A stretch of 64,000 bases of DNA from Flectonema sp. DT1601. Taxonomy: Eukaryota; Euglenozoa; Diplonemea; Diplonemida; Diplonemidae. The notes under the pieces are model-generated. The model saw nothing but the letters and a program-made list of their open reading frames with translations. It was not told the origin of the DNA and did no database searches. This document shows positions 19,289 to 29,290 of this stretch, in pieces. A program made the translations under genes and the position numbers. The DNA is taken from NCBI GenBank assembly GCA_964019425.1, contig OZ025805.1, positions 282,501-346,500 of the forward strand, read 5' to 3'. Position 1 is the first letter of the stretch. Every line of letters starts with the position of its first letter.

Positions 19289-19395
19289 GTCATTCTCTGA
19301 CTCTGAGGTAGTATCCCCCATTATTGGTTAGTTGTTTTTGACAAAAAAATCTTAACAACTTTCATTTTCTAATCGAAGTTAATGAAGAAAAATAA
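18630..19395 (+). other. End of the LRR array and intergenic region before the GAF gene
   Basis: 18630-18782 is a truncated 3' LRR module; the match stops after the tattataaaa words. A sequence near 19020-19060 (caggtgcat, then atggaaagtgaatta) matches 10457 and 62175. A T-run of about 28 bases at 19261-19288 followed by the first AG at 19306 forms a likely acceptor for the next gene. Confidence 0.5.
19261..19307 (+). promoter_or_regulatory. Putative trans-splice acceptor of the GAF-domain gene
   Basis: A long T-run is followed by ctctgactctgag; the AG lies 89 bases before the ATG. The assignment rests on the kinetoplastid-like pattern seen before most genes in this window. Confidence 0.4.
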
Positions 19396-20610
19396 ATGAC
19401 AATCGAGGATGTGTTAGAAGCCATGAGAACATCTGAGTCAGTCGATGCCGTTACACTACATGTCTGGGCAGATATGATTGATAGTGAGATTGAGATCTTG
19501 AGAAAGAAGATGAAATGTGCTCCTTCAAAAGAAGAACGTTTTAGTAACATAGTAGAACCTGTAGCCCCCAGTCCTCGAAAAGATCGGTTGCGGAATAGGT
19601 ATCAGAGAGGTATTTACACTCGACAGGAGTCTTCTACGTCATTGTCGGTAGCCAGTTCGTTACCGTCGATATTGGTATCTTCATTACATATGTTGTTGGA
19701 AGGTGTGGCTTATAAACTTAGAGCAAGAAAAGCAGTCTGCTACCTTAAGGTTGATTCTGTTAATCTCAAGGCAATTGTTAGCACGGGTATTGGAATTCCT
19801 TCTCTCAGAAAATTAAATTCTGATGACTACTGGTCTCAACATGTTCTCGAATCGGGGATTGCCGTTAACGTCGACGTTCCAGTTTCAATCGACTCATCAA
19901 CTTCACTTGCGAAATGTAGTTCTAAAAATATGCTTTGTTTTCCTTTAACAGTTCTTAATGAGAGTAAACGCTGTGGTGTAATCCAGTTTTTTGATAAAGA
20001 TGATGGACAGACGTCATTCAATGACATTGATGAGGCATCCGTTGCAGCAACATTAGAAATATTTTCTTTTATACTGCACTACTATCCATCAACCCCTTTG
20101 AGATGGCAGTTTGACAACAGGTTGTTAAAATGTTGCCGAAAATTCGTTCCAAAAGAAATGCCAACCGATTTTAAAATAGAAACTGAAAAACCTCATAGTG
20201 ATCGACAACGAATCTTTAGGGTTGCTAGATCTGGAAAGTTATTTATAAGAAAACTTCAGCAGGGATCTGAAACTTTGCCTAATTCAAAAAATATAAATTC
20301 AGTAAATACCAACTGTGCCTTAGTTCACGTTAACGACTACATCAACAAGCTTGAAGACTGTTGGCATAGTTCAGTCCATCTAAACGCTGAATTCATGTGC
20401 GATACTGACTTTATGACTAAAAAGAATATAAATCTGAAAGAAGAATTAACAAAGCAAACTCGACAACTTGAACTGTCGGAAGCTTCATGCAGGGAAAAAG
20501 ACAGGCTTTGTGATGAATATAGAATATCGTACGACGGGCTTACGAGGGACATCCGCCAATTAGTTCCCAGGAGACACCATGCGTTACGCCCACGTCTTCA
20601 TTTTCGATAG
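19396..20610 (+). CDS. GAF-domain coiled-coil protein (404 aa)
   Basis: Residues 75-235 resemble a GAF domain: a helix, then KAVCYLKVDSVNLKAIVSTG, a variable middle, CFPLTVLNESKRCGVIQFFD, and a final helix (VAATLEIFSFILHYY). GAF domains bind small ligands such as cyclic nucleotides or serve as dimer modules; the ligand here cannot be told. The N-terminus (IEDVLEAMRTSESVDAVTLH) and a late region (residues 340-385, KEELTKQTRQLELSEASCREKDRLCDEY) look helical or coiled-coil. No catalytic domain follows, so it is not a complete cyclic-nucleotide phosphodiesterase. The start is the first ATG after the acceptor. The basic C-terminus (RRHHALRPRLHFR) ends just before a T-run and might be altered. Confidence 0.75.
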   Translation: MTIEDVLEAMRTSESVDAVTLHVWADMIDSEIEILRKKMKCAPSKEERFSNIVEPVAPSPRKDRLRNRYQRGIYTRQESSTSLSVASSLPSILVSSLHMLLEGVAYKLRARKAVCYLKVDSVNLKAIVSTGIGIPSLRKLNSDDYWSQHVLESGIAVNVDVPVSIDSSTSLAKCSSKNMLCFPLTVLNESKRCGVIQFFDKDDGQTSFNDIDEASVAATLEIFSFILHYYPSTPLRWQFDNRLLKCCRKFVPKEMPTDFKIETEKPHSDRQRIFRVARSGKLFIRKLQQGSETLPNSKNINSVNTNCALVHVNDYINKLEDCWHSSVHLNAEFMCDTDFMTKKNINLKEELTKQTRQLELSEASCREKDRLCDEYRISYDGLTRDIRQLVPRRHHALRPRLHFR

Positions 20611-21675
20611 TTTTTTTTTTTTTTTTTTTTCTTCTTGTATAGAAATAAGGCTAAGTTTCGCATCGCCAACTAGTCAAACTGTATCTCAGAACTAATGTTA
20701 AATTATCGTTATGTTGTTTATGATACAATACATTTGTATTTTGCGTACAAACTCGAACAGTTTACCCCCCTCACGGGTTTACTGAGTACTATTGATTATA
20801 ATGTAGAGCAAGTACGTCATTTGTATTAACATTTTAGTCACTTGTGTCATGAGTTTTTTTTTTTTTTTTTTTATTATTGAGTTCTGATACAATACAAAGA
20901 GATTTATATTCGTATGAACCTAATCAAAACAGTTAACCCCCCTCACGGGTTTACTGAGATTTTTTTGGCTGAGTGTTTTGTTGACGTATGGCTCTCATGC
21001 CTGCATGAGAACTTCCTCCGACGAAATTTGTATGTGTTCATAATAACTTGCTGAATCGATCCTTTTTGTTGCTTTTTTTTATTTGAGTACCTGTTTAATA
21101 TGAATATGTGAGCGTCTTTACAGATGTTTTGTTTACATTATCAAATTCTGGGGCGGGTTGTGCAAGGTTAAACAAGAATTTAAAAATTTTCATTTCATTT
21201 TCCAGGGTCCTTACAGCACCGACTACAGTGATTTATAGGGGATTTATTCAACGTGTTGCTTCGTAGTTGTTTTTTTTTTTTTAAAATCCCTTACACCACT
21301 ACAAGAACCACAAAATAATGGGTACGAAATTTTATTGTTTTGTCAAAAAAAGGAGACTTTGATTTATTTATCTAAGTCCCTCCGAAAAAGCTGTTACGGT
21401 AACATAGGCAAGTGGCGCTCAACTATGTTCACGTGGCCTCCAGTGGTATTATTTATTTATTTGCAGTCATTTACTACGCTGCCGCTGACAGTCAAGATTG
21501 TCGGAGAAATTGTTGTTCCTTTTGAGCTTAAGGACGCAGTATCAAATCACCCCTGAATCTCCATTTTTTCTACAACACACATATGGGGTCATTATAGCTG
21601 TTGGTCTTTTTTAACATTGTAATGCATTTCTTATTATTATTTTTTTTTTCAGTTTTAGTTAGTTTTTGTATTTTA
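20611..21675. other. Intergenic region with dispersed-repeat copies
   Basis: 20699-20960 holds two related units (gatacaatac ... acccccctcacgggtttactgag) also present at 28520, 50590-51020 and 55640. 21519-21556 (gagcttaaggacgcagtatc) recurs near 48337. No convincing gene; the open frame at 21335-21556 starts at TTG and overlaps this repeat. Confidence 0.5.
20699..20960 (+). repeat. Dispersed repeat family with CCCCCCT boxes (copy 1)
   Basis: Two subunits each end in acccccctcacgggtttac. The segment between them (attataatgtagagcaagtacgtca ..., shortened here to the recognisable words) also occurs at 50795-50960 in the same order, so a unit of about 250 bases has been copied. Confidence 0.6.
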
Positions 21676-22296
21676 ATGTGGAGAACAGAGTTGAAACAAG
21701 AGATTGAAGAATTACAGGAGGAGTTGGTTAAAGTATACTGCAAGAAAGACAGTTATATTGAGATCACTGTTGAAGAACAGACGTGCCGGATGGAACAACT
21801 GACAGATGGCATAGCTAAAGCTGAGGCACAGATTAAAGAATTGGAATTGAAACAAGAATTAAAACAAGAGTTGAGACACGAAATTAAAGAGTTGAAACAA
21901 GAGATTAAAGAATTACAGGCTGAAGTGGTTAAAGTATACTGCAGGAAAGACAGTTATACTGGAATCACTGTCGAAGAACAGACTTGTAGGATGGACCAGC
22001 TGACGGGGAGCATAGCTAAAGCTGAGGCACAGATTAAAGAGCTGCCCGGTATACTTGAAATCTCAACTGATCTAGGAAGGGATTCAATTAGCCACCATTA
22101 TAAAATGAAACGAATCGCACAGGAGGAGTTTGAAGAACAAACAAAGCGTCGACGTAATGAACGATCATACGAAACTTTGTCACGTGAATTTGTGAAATGC
22201 GCAACTGGAAAACTACGTTCGGAAGAATACGAATTAGTATTAGATCACACATCAGAAATAACCGCAATCCAAACTCCAATGATAACAGAATGGTGA
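21676..22296 (+). CDS. Coiled-coil protein with internal duplication (206 aa)
   Basis: The protein begins MWRTELKQEIEELQ just after the acceptor tttttttttcag (AG at 21651-21652). Residues 4-60 and about 63-118 are an imperfect tandem duplication, each running from EI-EL through VKVYC-KDSY, TVEEQTCRM and IAKAEAQIKEL. The remainder is charged (EQTKRRRNERSYETLSREFVK). A continuous upstream frame would add a hydrophobic stretch from an ATG at 21622, but that would place the start before the acceptor, so I prefer 21676. A long parallel coiled coil is likely. Function unknown. Confidence 0.65.
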   Translation: MWRTELKQEIEELQEELVKVYCKKDSYIEITVEEQTCRMEQLTDGIAKAEAQIKELELKQELKQELRHEIKELKQEIKELQAEVVKVYCRKDSYTGITVEEQTCRMDQLTGSIAKAEAQIKELPGILEISTDLGRDSISHHYKMKRIAQEEFEEQTKRRRNERSYETLSREFVKCATGKLRSEEYELVLDHTSEITAIQTPMITEW

Positions 22297-22799
22297 GAGA
22301 GGAATATCTTCTAAATCAAACACATGTCTATCGGGTTCAGACCTCGGATCTTCATCCAGGGAATGAAAGAACTAAAACTGATCAATTGTATTGCTGCTGT
22401 CTGAATTCCATTTATTACCGTTGTGATTCAGTCAAGTATTTGGCTCAGGGTTCCAATAAAAGACATTACTTATGAAAGTGGGTTAAGTCTATTCAACATT
22501 TGAACAATTCTGAAGAGATGCCCGACTGTTAGCTGGCTGCTGACAATTCAAGACCACCTTCTTTTATTTATTTATTTATTTCTTTTCAGTGTGCAAAAAA
22601 AAAAAAAAAACAGTATCAACTTTCTCCTTTGCGTTGACTGACTTACTTCTACACCATAACTGATGATGAGAGAATAGAGGTGAAGAGGTGTATATGGATT
22701 ACTCTCGAAACCTAAATAGTTAAATCTCACAGTGTGTCGATATAAATCACAAGAAACACAATCAAATAAGTAACTACATCCCCGGTTAATACTTGATGG

Positions 22800-23240
22800 G
22801 TGATTACAGCAATAAAGAGAATGCCGAATGACGTTCAAGTCGCTCGTCAAAAAAGCTGGATACAAAATCCATTAGGACGTTGGTCAGAGACACATGAGGA
22901 ATATTGTGAAAAACAGAAGTGAACATATTAAGTTTGCGATCAGGATGCCTGTTGGGGGGAGCTTCTGGTTGATACGATAAGCATGACTCTGTGTGTTGCT
23001 CGACGGTTATTCAGTTAAGACTATTCATGAATAGTTTTTTTTTGATTCCGTGGGAGGTTACGGCAAAATAAGAGAATGCCGAATGACTGAAGGAACCCTT
23101 ACAAAGTACAAGGGATAAAGAAGAAGAATGTGTCCATTAGGACATTAGTAAGAGACATCGTAAAAATGAATATCAAGAACTATGATCAAGCTACCATCTA
23201 AATACTCTCTAAAGGCTGTTTAGGAGGATGCCTGTTACCG
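22800..23240. repeat. Degenerate tandem duplication
   Basis: The order gagaatgccgaatga, attaggac-tt-gt, agagacat and ggatgcctgtt occurs twice, near 22818-22960 and 23072-23235, with heavy divergence between. It appears to be an old non-coding duplication. Confidence 0.5.
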
Positions 23241-24070
23241 AAAGAGAATTCTACTCCCAGGAAGTGTAGGGGAGTTGTTGTTTTATTTAGTTTTTATTTT
23301 TTATTCCGCAGGTTGTTTTTGTTATGAAGATGCAGTTGAGCTGGAGATAGAAGAGAAGGAAGTGAAAAAAAAAAAAAAAATTATAATTTTTTTTTTGTGG
23401 TGTCGATCAGACGAAATATTGCTACCGAGTGATGCGGGTTGTACCCTAAAAAAAAAGTGATGGAAAATATTCCATTGTAGCCTCACGTGTGAGGTTAGAA
23501 ATACAACTCGTTGAAACCGTAGTATTGGGGTGAGTCCCAGCCATCCAAGTTGAAAAAAGATGAAAAAAAATAAAATAAATATCAAGAACTATGATCAGAC
23601 TGAGTGATACCATAAAACACAAGAAACCAAAGAAGTATATACCAACAAAATAGTAAAATTAAAGACGAGAGTGAAAAACCTATCCTATCACTCAAAATAG
23701 GTGTAAGTAATCGTCAGAACAGTTAAACTAAATTTTAAAAAGTCATCTGCGTGGTTTATGTTGTGCTGAAATTTTTAAAAAAAAAAAAAATTATTTTGTT
23801 CTCTCTTTCCGTTGACCGTTTGTCCACCTGTCTCAAAAAAGAAAATAAAAATGTTTTTTTATAAAAAAAAAAAAAAGGAATGAAAAAATAGTGCGGCTCC
23901 CTCAGCTGGGGCTCTGGTGTGTAATCATTGGTGTATATAAATATATAAAAAAAAGTGAAATTTTATTTTCAGAAGTTGAAATTATGAAATAAAAAAAGGG
24001 TTTTCGTTGTTTATTCAGTTTTTTTTATTTTTATTCCACAGGTCAATCAATGAGTAACAAAAAAAAAAAA

Positions 24071-24203
24071 AACCACTCAGATAAGCCTTTATATATTTTG
24101 TTGATCGCAGCTAGTTTTACTGGCGCACAGGGAAATAGATAACATGACAATAATAAATAACGGCTCTTAATCTGAATAGTTTCTTCTCCGACTTCGTCGG
24201 CGC
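24071..24203 (+). repeat. Short poly(A)-tailed repeat family 1 (copy 1)
   Basis: Unit: aaccactcagataagcc ... ggctcttaatctgaatagtt, then a CCGACTTCGTCGG hairpin and GC followed by A8. The first and last thirds are inverted repeats of about 17 bases. Other copies lie at 28927, 34158, 48024 and 48512. The 3' poly(A) suggests a SINE-like retroposon; the inverted ends alternatively suggest a MITE. Confidence 0.6.
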
Positions 24204-24360
24204 AAAAAAAAGAAAAAAGAACGCTATTGTTCACTATTGTAAAACTATCTAATAATTTATCTTTTATATATTCTTAACAGGTCTGTGAATATGATAAACG
24301 ATTACTGATGAAAGCCTAAGAGTGTATTATGGAACAGAATTTTTTAGTTTTTTTTTTTTT

Positions 24361-24465
24361 GCATTTAACAAGTATTGTAAGAACGAAAAAGAATGTTGGC
24401 AGCACACGTAAACCTCCTTTAGCTTTATCAGTTTAAGTCGGTTCACGGTTTCGTGCACAAACAAA
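24361..24465 (-). repeat. Short poly(A)-tailed repeat family 2 (copy 1)
   Basis: On the minus strand the unit ends TTGTTAAATGC followed by a poly(A) run. It interrupts the decayed B-type motif repeat: gtgtattatggaacagaa is on its left and ttagtgtac ... actaatatttcttaac on its right. Copies at 29068, 31700, 61241 and, inverted and partial, 53791. Confidence 0.6.
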
Positions 24466-24478
24466 TCAATTTAGTGTA

Positions 24479-24512
24479 CTTTTTTTTATACTAAACTAAT
24501 ATTTCTTAACAG
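24479..24512 (+). promoter_or_regulatory. Putative trans-splice acceptor derived from a repeat
   Basis: The tttttttata...tttcttaacag tract precedes the ATG at 24524 by 11 bases. The tract is the right end of a B-type repeat unit, so a dispersed repeat appears to supply the acceptor. A second cttaacaggt...atgataaacga word lies upstream at 24277-24303. Confidence 0.45.
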
Positions 24513-24523
24513 GTAGTGTGAAC

Positions 24524-27016
24524 ATGATAAACGAATCGGAGGACTACAGCTCTGATGGAAGTTCTTATTATCAAATGAAATCAGCTGCTGACACTACTAC
24601 TGAAAGTTACACTCAAGGCGGTGAAAGTGACGTCCCTCGTACTAAAGGTGCTATGAGTCCTTCAGTCATGTCTCAATCAGACTATTCGGAGTACAGCGAT
24701 GTACGTAGTGAGGTCCTTAGAGTGAAGCAACCGCTTGTTGAGTTGCCTGATGCGGTTGTGAGAAAGACTGTAGTGGAAACCGATCAACATAATGAGAAGC
24801 AATCATCTGATGATGACCTGACAGAAGTAAAATCTGAATCTGAAAGTGATAAGAAACTACCCTTGAGTGATATGCAATCACCACCACCTCCACCTCAACT
24901 CGATGATCAGAGTTGCTCGTCAGTTAGTCAGCATGATGAGATGCAACCCTCTTCAGAACCGACAGAAATAAAATCTGAATCTGAAAATGATAAAAAGCAA
25001 CCCTTGAGTGATCTGCCATCATCATCACCACCTCCACCTCAACTCGATGATCAAACTTGCTCGTCAGTTAGTCAGCATGATGAAAGACAACCCTCTTCAG
25101 AACCAACAGAAATAAAATCTGAAACTGATAAACAGCAATCAGTGTTATCACCCATCAGTGAATCCAAATCAAATCTATTAGAAGAGAGAGATGAGCTAAT
25201 TGTATCTTCCCAACAAGATGATCAATCACCAGAAAGAGATCGTATACCGTCACTACCAACTCAGATATCACCTACCAGTAACAAATCACTTCCAGTAGAA
25301 GAACAACCAGCGTCTTCACCCGTAGAAGATAATGAAGTTGGTAGTAACTCTGATCATAATGATCGTTCTACTCATTGTGTAAGTCAGGAGACGCCATCAT
25401 CGAATAAAAGCGAGGTTGATTTCGGACAACAGGAAGATTGTTTTAGTCAAGTGAAGGATACTAAACAATCATCAGATTTAATTCTGCCCCTTAACAATCC
25501 CGACGATGTTGATAATATAATAGGATCAGAACCCAAAGAAGAAGAAAATAAAACAAATCTGAGTGATAATTGCGGCGAAGGTGAAATTTTTTTAATGCAA
25601 AAAAAGAAGAAAAAACATTCGTGTGGAGGGAATAGAAGAGCCAGTGATGGTTCTCGAAAAAAATCTGTCGTTCGGAAGAATAGTAAGAAATCGATTCGAA
25701 AATCAAACGGAGAAGTGTTGGAACAGACTAACTCAGCTATGGCTGAGTCAGCTTCTCAACAACCAGATGAACCAATTATGAAACGAAGAAAATCATCGAC
25801 TCGGTCGGACAAAAAATCAAGAAGAAAGTCAAAACGAGAAAAACAAAAATCGATTGATACTGAACAGCCTTTGCAGTCTACCACTGCGATGACAGAGAGT
25901 GAAATCAATCAGACTATCAATGAAGACGATGATGTATCGATTATAGTTGAGGAAAGTCCAATCAACCACGTTGATGATTCAAAGAGCGACTGTTCCATCA
26001 GTGAAAAAACAAAATCACCGTCTGGTCAAAAAAATTCAGATCCGAAAAGAAATTATTCTCCAACAGAACGATTGTATCTCTCTGATACTAAAAAAGTTCC
26101 GAGACCACCTGGCAGTGGAGCGCCGTCATCTGCGAGAAGACCTCGTGAAAAGAGTGATGGGAATCAAACTGAATTAGATTACTTATATTATAAAAAAGAT
26201 CCAAGACCATCAGGAGATGTCTTCTTTCGATTATATCCAGAGTTACTAACCGCTTCTTGTGATGAAATAACCAAGCACATTGGAACTCCTTCTCTTGGTC
26301 CGGTTGGTTCAAAATCAGGGACATGGGCTCCTCCAACAAAGACCCCAGAAATAGAGAGTGATTATCCTCCTCATTGTGTTTCCAAGATTAAGAAATTACC
26401 TCTACCGGCATTCTCACCTAGTAGTACGGCTGTGAGAAAAAAACCACCTCTTAGAATAAAATATATTAATCAAGATGAAGTTGATGCTCAACGTTCTGGA
26501 GTAGTTTGCATTCCTCTTTCAGATACACTTGTCGCAGCTCATGTCAGCGCTCCCAGTAAGCTTGGACAACAGCAAGCAGAAGTCTCTCTGGTACGAAATC
26601 CATTTGCAAAAAAAAGAGGCGGTCGTTTGCAATCAAGATCAGCTAAGGTTCGACTCCCTCCCATGGGATCAAATAAAAAAAAACGAAGACCACTTCTTGC
26701 TGTGGGAGAAGACGTTTTACGAAGGAAGATATTAAAGTTGCAAGCTAGTAACTCAGCTTTACAGAAGAAGGTTGTACTTCTTGAAAGAAACAGACAAACA
26801 GCTCACTCTGAACAACAAACAGAAAATACCACAGCTGTGATCTCAGCTGTTTTATGTGTTTGTTGTTTAGTGTCTCCAGTCTGTAGGGATTCATCTAGAA
26901 ATTCGTTTTCATCATCATCATCATCTCATCGAAGTCCAGCAGTAAGAAATCAAAGCAATGTCTCAGCAGACGACAGTGAAAACCGAAGTTACAACAGCAG
27001 TGAATGTTGCGTATAG
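24524..27016 (+). CDS. Large disordered Ser/Lys/Glu-rich protein (830 aa)
   Basis: The start is the first true ATG (MINESEDYSSDGSS) after the acceptor AG at 24511. Residues about 100-205 contain two and a half copies of a repeat of about 46 residues (TE-KSESE-DKK-PLSD, a run of prolines, QLDDQ-CSSVSQHDE). Residues 360-440 are very basic (KKKKKHSCGG, RRKSKREKQK). Around 540-640 lies a more ordered stretch (ELDYLYYKKDPRPSGDVFFR). A helical segment (VLRRKILKLQASNSALQKKVVLLE) resembles a short coiled coil, and a short hydrophobic run follows (TAVISAVLCVCCLV). No known domain. A cytoskeletal or nuclear scaffold is possible but unproven. Confidence 0.75.
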   Translation: MINESEDYSSDGSSYYQMKSAADTTTESYTQGGESDVPRTKGAMSPSVMSQSDYSEYSDVRSEVLRVKQPLVELPDAVVRKTVVETDQHNEKQSSDDDLTEVKSESESDKKLPLSDMQSPPPPPQLDDQSCSSVSQHDEMQPSSEPTEIKSESENDKKQPLSDLPSSSPPPPQLDDQTCSSVSQHDERQPSSEPTEIKSETDKQQSVLSPISESKSNLLEERDELIVSSQQDDQSPERDRIPSLPTQISPTSNKSLPVEEQPASSPVEDNEVGSNSDHNDRSTHCVSQETPSSNKSEVDFGQQEDCFSQVKDTKQSSDLILPLNNPDDVDNIIGSEPKEEENKTNLSDNCGEGEIFLMQKKKKKHSCGGNRRASDGSRKKSVVRKNSKKSIRKSNGEVLEQTNSAMAESASQQPDEPIMKRRKSSTRSDKKSRRKSKREKQKSIDTEQPLQSTTAMTESEINQTINEDDDVSIIVEESPINHVDDSKSDCSISEKTKSPSGQKNSDPKRNYSPTERLYLSDTKKVPRPPGSGAPSSARRPREKSDGNQTELDYLYYKKDPRPSGDVFFRLYPELLTASCDEITKHIGTPSLGPVGSKSGTWAPPTKTPEIESDYPPHCVSKIKKLPLPAFSPSSTAVRKKPPLRIKYINQDEVDAQRSGVVCIPLSDTLVAAHVSAPSKLGQQQAEVSLVRNPFAKKRGGRLQSRSAKVRLPPMGSNKKKRRPLLAVGEDVLRRKILKLQASNSALQKKVVLLERNRQTAHSEQQTENTTAVISAVLCVCCLVSPVCRDSSRNSFSSSSSSHRSPAVRNQSNVSADDSENRSYNSSECCV

Positions 27017-27244
27017 AATTGTTTTGTTTGTTTTATTATTATTATTATTCTCTTAGTATTCGTTAATGTGTAGACATCTTTACAGTATTTGATACACATA
27101 GTTCAATTTACCCTTTTTTTTTCTTCTTTTTTTGATGTTGTTTTTCTATTCATGTGAATGAGAATACCATTATCATGCTTTTTCTTATCAAAGTCAGGGG
27201 GGGGAGAGGAAGGGACAACAAAACAGTATCAAAAAAAAAAAAAA
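27017..27244 (+). other. Short intergenic region with acceptor
   Basis: It holds a run of att triplets at 27036-27050 and T-rich tracts. The AG at 27196-27197 (aaagtcag before a G-run) is the likely acceptor for the next gene. Confidence 0.4.
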
Positions 27245-28429
27245 ATGAGTGTGGTGGCAATAGCAGTTATCGAGATACTCACTGTTGCCCCGCCTGCTAC
27301 TAATGTCCCAGTCGTGTCTGGATCAACTCAAACACCACCAGCTGAGTACAATCCGAGTGAAACTTCATCAAGTTCAGGTTTAATAGTTATAATATTAATT
27401 GGAATCTTATCGGCATTGGCGTTGATGTTACTTTGTGTTGGAGTTTATATTTATAAATTATCACAAAGGATAAGTGAAGGAAAGGAAACTGATGAAACTC
27501 AAATAAGAAATAGACTTTTGGCAGATGAAGTTGTCAGTCGTCAGAAACGACTTCAGCTTGAGAAAGATGCGGAATTACAATTGGGTGAATATGGTAGAAA
27601 ATTTGAAGAAATGAAAAAATTACAGAACGTAGACGTATATGAAAATCGATTGAAGGAGCTGATGGATGAGGGATACGAGAAAGAAGTTGCCATGATTCTA
27701 ATTCATTGCAATTCTGCCTATGAAAAAACACTTAGAACTTCGATAAAAGACTTATCAAAAGAGGTTGACGAACGCGAAGACGATTTTAATAAAAAGAAAG
27801 AAGAAATGGTCAACGAAACCCTCCGAAGAGAGTCTGAAGAACATCGAAACAAAACGATAACACTAAAGGCCCCGGCAAACTTATTTGAAATACCCGGTAA
27901 GGATAATGTACCTGATCAAGAGGGTGAGTACTTACCACCATCTAGAACTGTGAGAAGAGATGTTGATTTAAGCGTTATAAAACACGAGATGGAGCTAGCT
28001 GATGCCCGCAGAGTAAGTACCCCTCTGTTACCAGAGTTGTCTATGTCGTCCACGTCGTCTGATGATAAATCATTTGTATTTGGATCAACAGCAGCTCCAA
28101 CACGTTTCATTCCAAAACATCTTCCTGCGGTTGCGACTGATAAAGATCCAACTTACAACACTGTTCAGAATGTCGGAAAATATCGAACAGGTCGTTGGGA
28201 TGGAGTTAAACTACCTGAGCATCCCCAAGTTAAGGCTTACGTGTCTGGTTCTAAGGGCAAATCATCACCAAATTCAAAAACCAATGAAAAAAATTCAATT
28301 TCAAAACAACAATCTGGTACTAATAAAAAGAAAGACGATACTGCAGTTTTAACGTTAACCGCTCCAATCCCTCCTTCAAAGCCTAAAAAAGCTGCTGATG
28401 GAAGGATTTTAAAAAGTGTTATTATATAA
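27245..28429 (+). CDS. Single-pass membrane protein with coiled coil (394 aa)
   Basis: I place the start at MSVVAIAVIEILTV, the ATG after the acceptor and an A-run; an upstream in-frame ATG at 27158 lies before the acceptor. Residues 46-70 are a clear transmembrane helix (GLIVIILIGILSALALMLLC) preceded by a Thr/Pro/Ser-rich segment and followed by KLSQR, which suggests a type I-like orientation. Residues 75-205 are strongly helical and charged (EVVSRQKRLQLEKDAELQLGE; KEVDEREDDFNKKKEEM). The rest is disordered and basic. No enzymatic motif. It could tether a complex to a membrane. Family not recognised. Confidence 0.75.
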   Translation: MSVVAIAVIEILTVAPPATNVPVVSGSTQTPPAEYNPSETSSSSGLIVIILIGILSALALMLLCVGVYIYKLSQRISEGKETDETQIRNRLLADEVVSRQKRLQLEKDAELQLGEYGRKFEEMKKLQNVDVYENRLKELMDEGYEKEVAMILIHCNSAYEKTLRTSIKDLSKEVDEREDDFNKKKEEMVNETLRRESEEHRNKTITLKAPANLFEIPGKDNVPDQEGEYLPPSRTVRRDVDLSVIKHEMELADARRVSTPLLPELSMSSTSSDDKSFVFGSTAAPTRFIPKHLPAVATDKDPTYNTVQNVGKYRTGRWDGVKLPEHPQVKAYVSGSKGKSSPNSKTNEKNSISKQQSGTNKKKDDTAVLTLTAPIPPSKPKKAADGRILKSVII

Positions 28430-28926
28430 AAGAGTTATATGCTATCGGCAAGGTTTGACAGGAGCAATCCTAAAAAAATAAATTATTGTTGTTCACCCCC
28501 TCCTCCTCTCGATTGTAACGAGTCTCGTTTATGATACAATACATTTGTATTTTACGTACAAAATCGAACAGTTAATCCCCCTCCCTCGATAGTAACGAGC
28601 CAGTAAATAGTATTTTATTTTACTTTTACATTTTGGTTTTTTTTTGAATTTATTTTTTGGTTGTTAAGATATAATAAAAGAATTACAGACTGTTTTTTTG
28701 TGTGGCTTCTCGAATCCCCATGTTCGACAGCAATTTATCAGTTTGTTTTTATTTTTTTTTAATAATTATCTATTGACCCTTTATTTTATTCTTATTCTTG
28801 TTTATTAATGCACTGACCCACTGCTGTGTCAGCATTCTGTAGTTGGTCAAGTTTTGATCTCTTCCCCTCGTATGTTCTGTTTGTCTTTGATTATAATTTG
28901 ATGTTTTTTTTTTTTTTTTTTTTTTT

Positions 28927-29050
28927 GCACCGACGAAGTCGGGAGAAGAAAACTATTCAGATCAAAGAGCTGTTTTTGTTTTATTGTGCTCATGAGAGGG
29001 TATTATGCTGTCTGTCGATCATTAAAATATAAAGCTACCATCTGAATGGT
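28927..29050 (-). repeat. Poly(A)-tailed repeat family 1 (diverged copy)
   Basis: After a T-run: gcaccgacgaagtcgg, then ctattcagatcaaagagc, ending tctgaatggtt. The middle is replaced or heavily diverged compared with 34158-34287. Confidence 0.5.
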
Positions 29051-29067
29051 TTTTTTTTTTTTTTTTT

Positions 29068-29177
29068 GCATTTAAGAAGTATTGTAAGAACGAAAAATAA
29101 TGTTGGGGGGCAGCACACGTAAACCTCCTTTAGCTTTATCAGTTTAAGTCGGTTCACGGTTTCGTGACGCAAACAAA
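29068..29177 (-). repeat. Poly(A)-tailed repeat family 2 (copy 2)
   Basis: A T-run of 17, then gcatttaagaagtattg ... cacacgtaaacctccttt ... ggttcacggtttcgtg. It sits directly after the family 1 copy, sharing the T-run between them. Confidence 0.6.
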
Positions 29178-29221
29178 AACATCTCCCCTGTCTTTTCCAT
29201 ACACATCCACCAGACACTCTA

Positions 29222-29290
29222 CTGCACAAAAGAGTGCAGCTTTCCAGGGTAATTGTCCCTGTCCCCGCTTGATGCATTTCAAGGGACAAT
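29222..29290. other. Two adjacent hairpins
   Basis: CTGCAC-aaaaga-GTGCAG at 29222-29239 and ATTGTCCCT...AGGGACAAT at 29252-29290. Both have perfect stems of 6 and 9 pairs. They lie in a less AT-rich stretch (29180-29400). Could be part of a small RNA; no family recognised. Confidence 0.3.

Larger units (their letters stand above)
22297..24523. other. Intergenic region rich in repeats and A/T runs
   Basis: About 2.2 kb without a convincing gene. It contains a repeat shared with 32186-32233 (at 22676-22725), a degenerate duplication at 22800-22960 and 23045-23240, one copy each of the two TGC-poly(A) repeat families (24071-24203 and 24361-24465), and a decayed B-type motif at 24300-24345. Confidence 0.5.

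Noticed and set aside
19029-19331. 100-codon frame before the GAF gene
   Set aside because: It starts at GTG, includes two T-runs and overlaps a repeated word shared with 10457 and 62175. Probably 5' UTR/intergenic.
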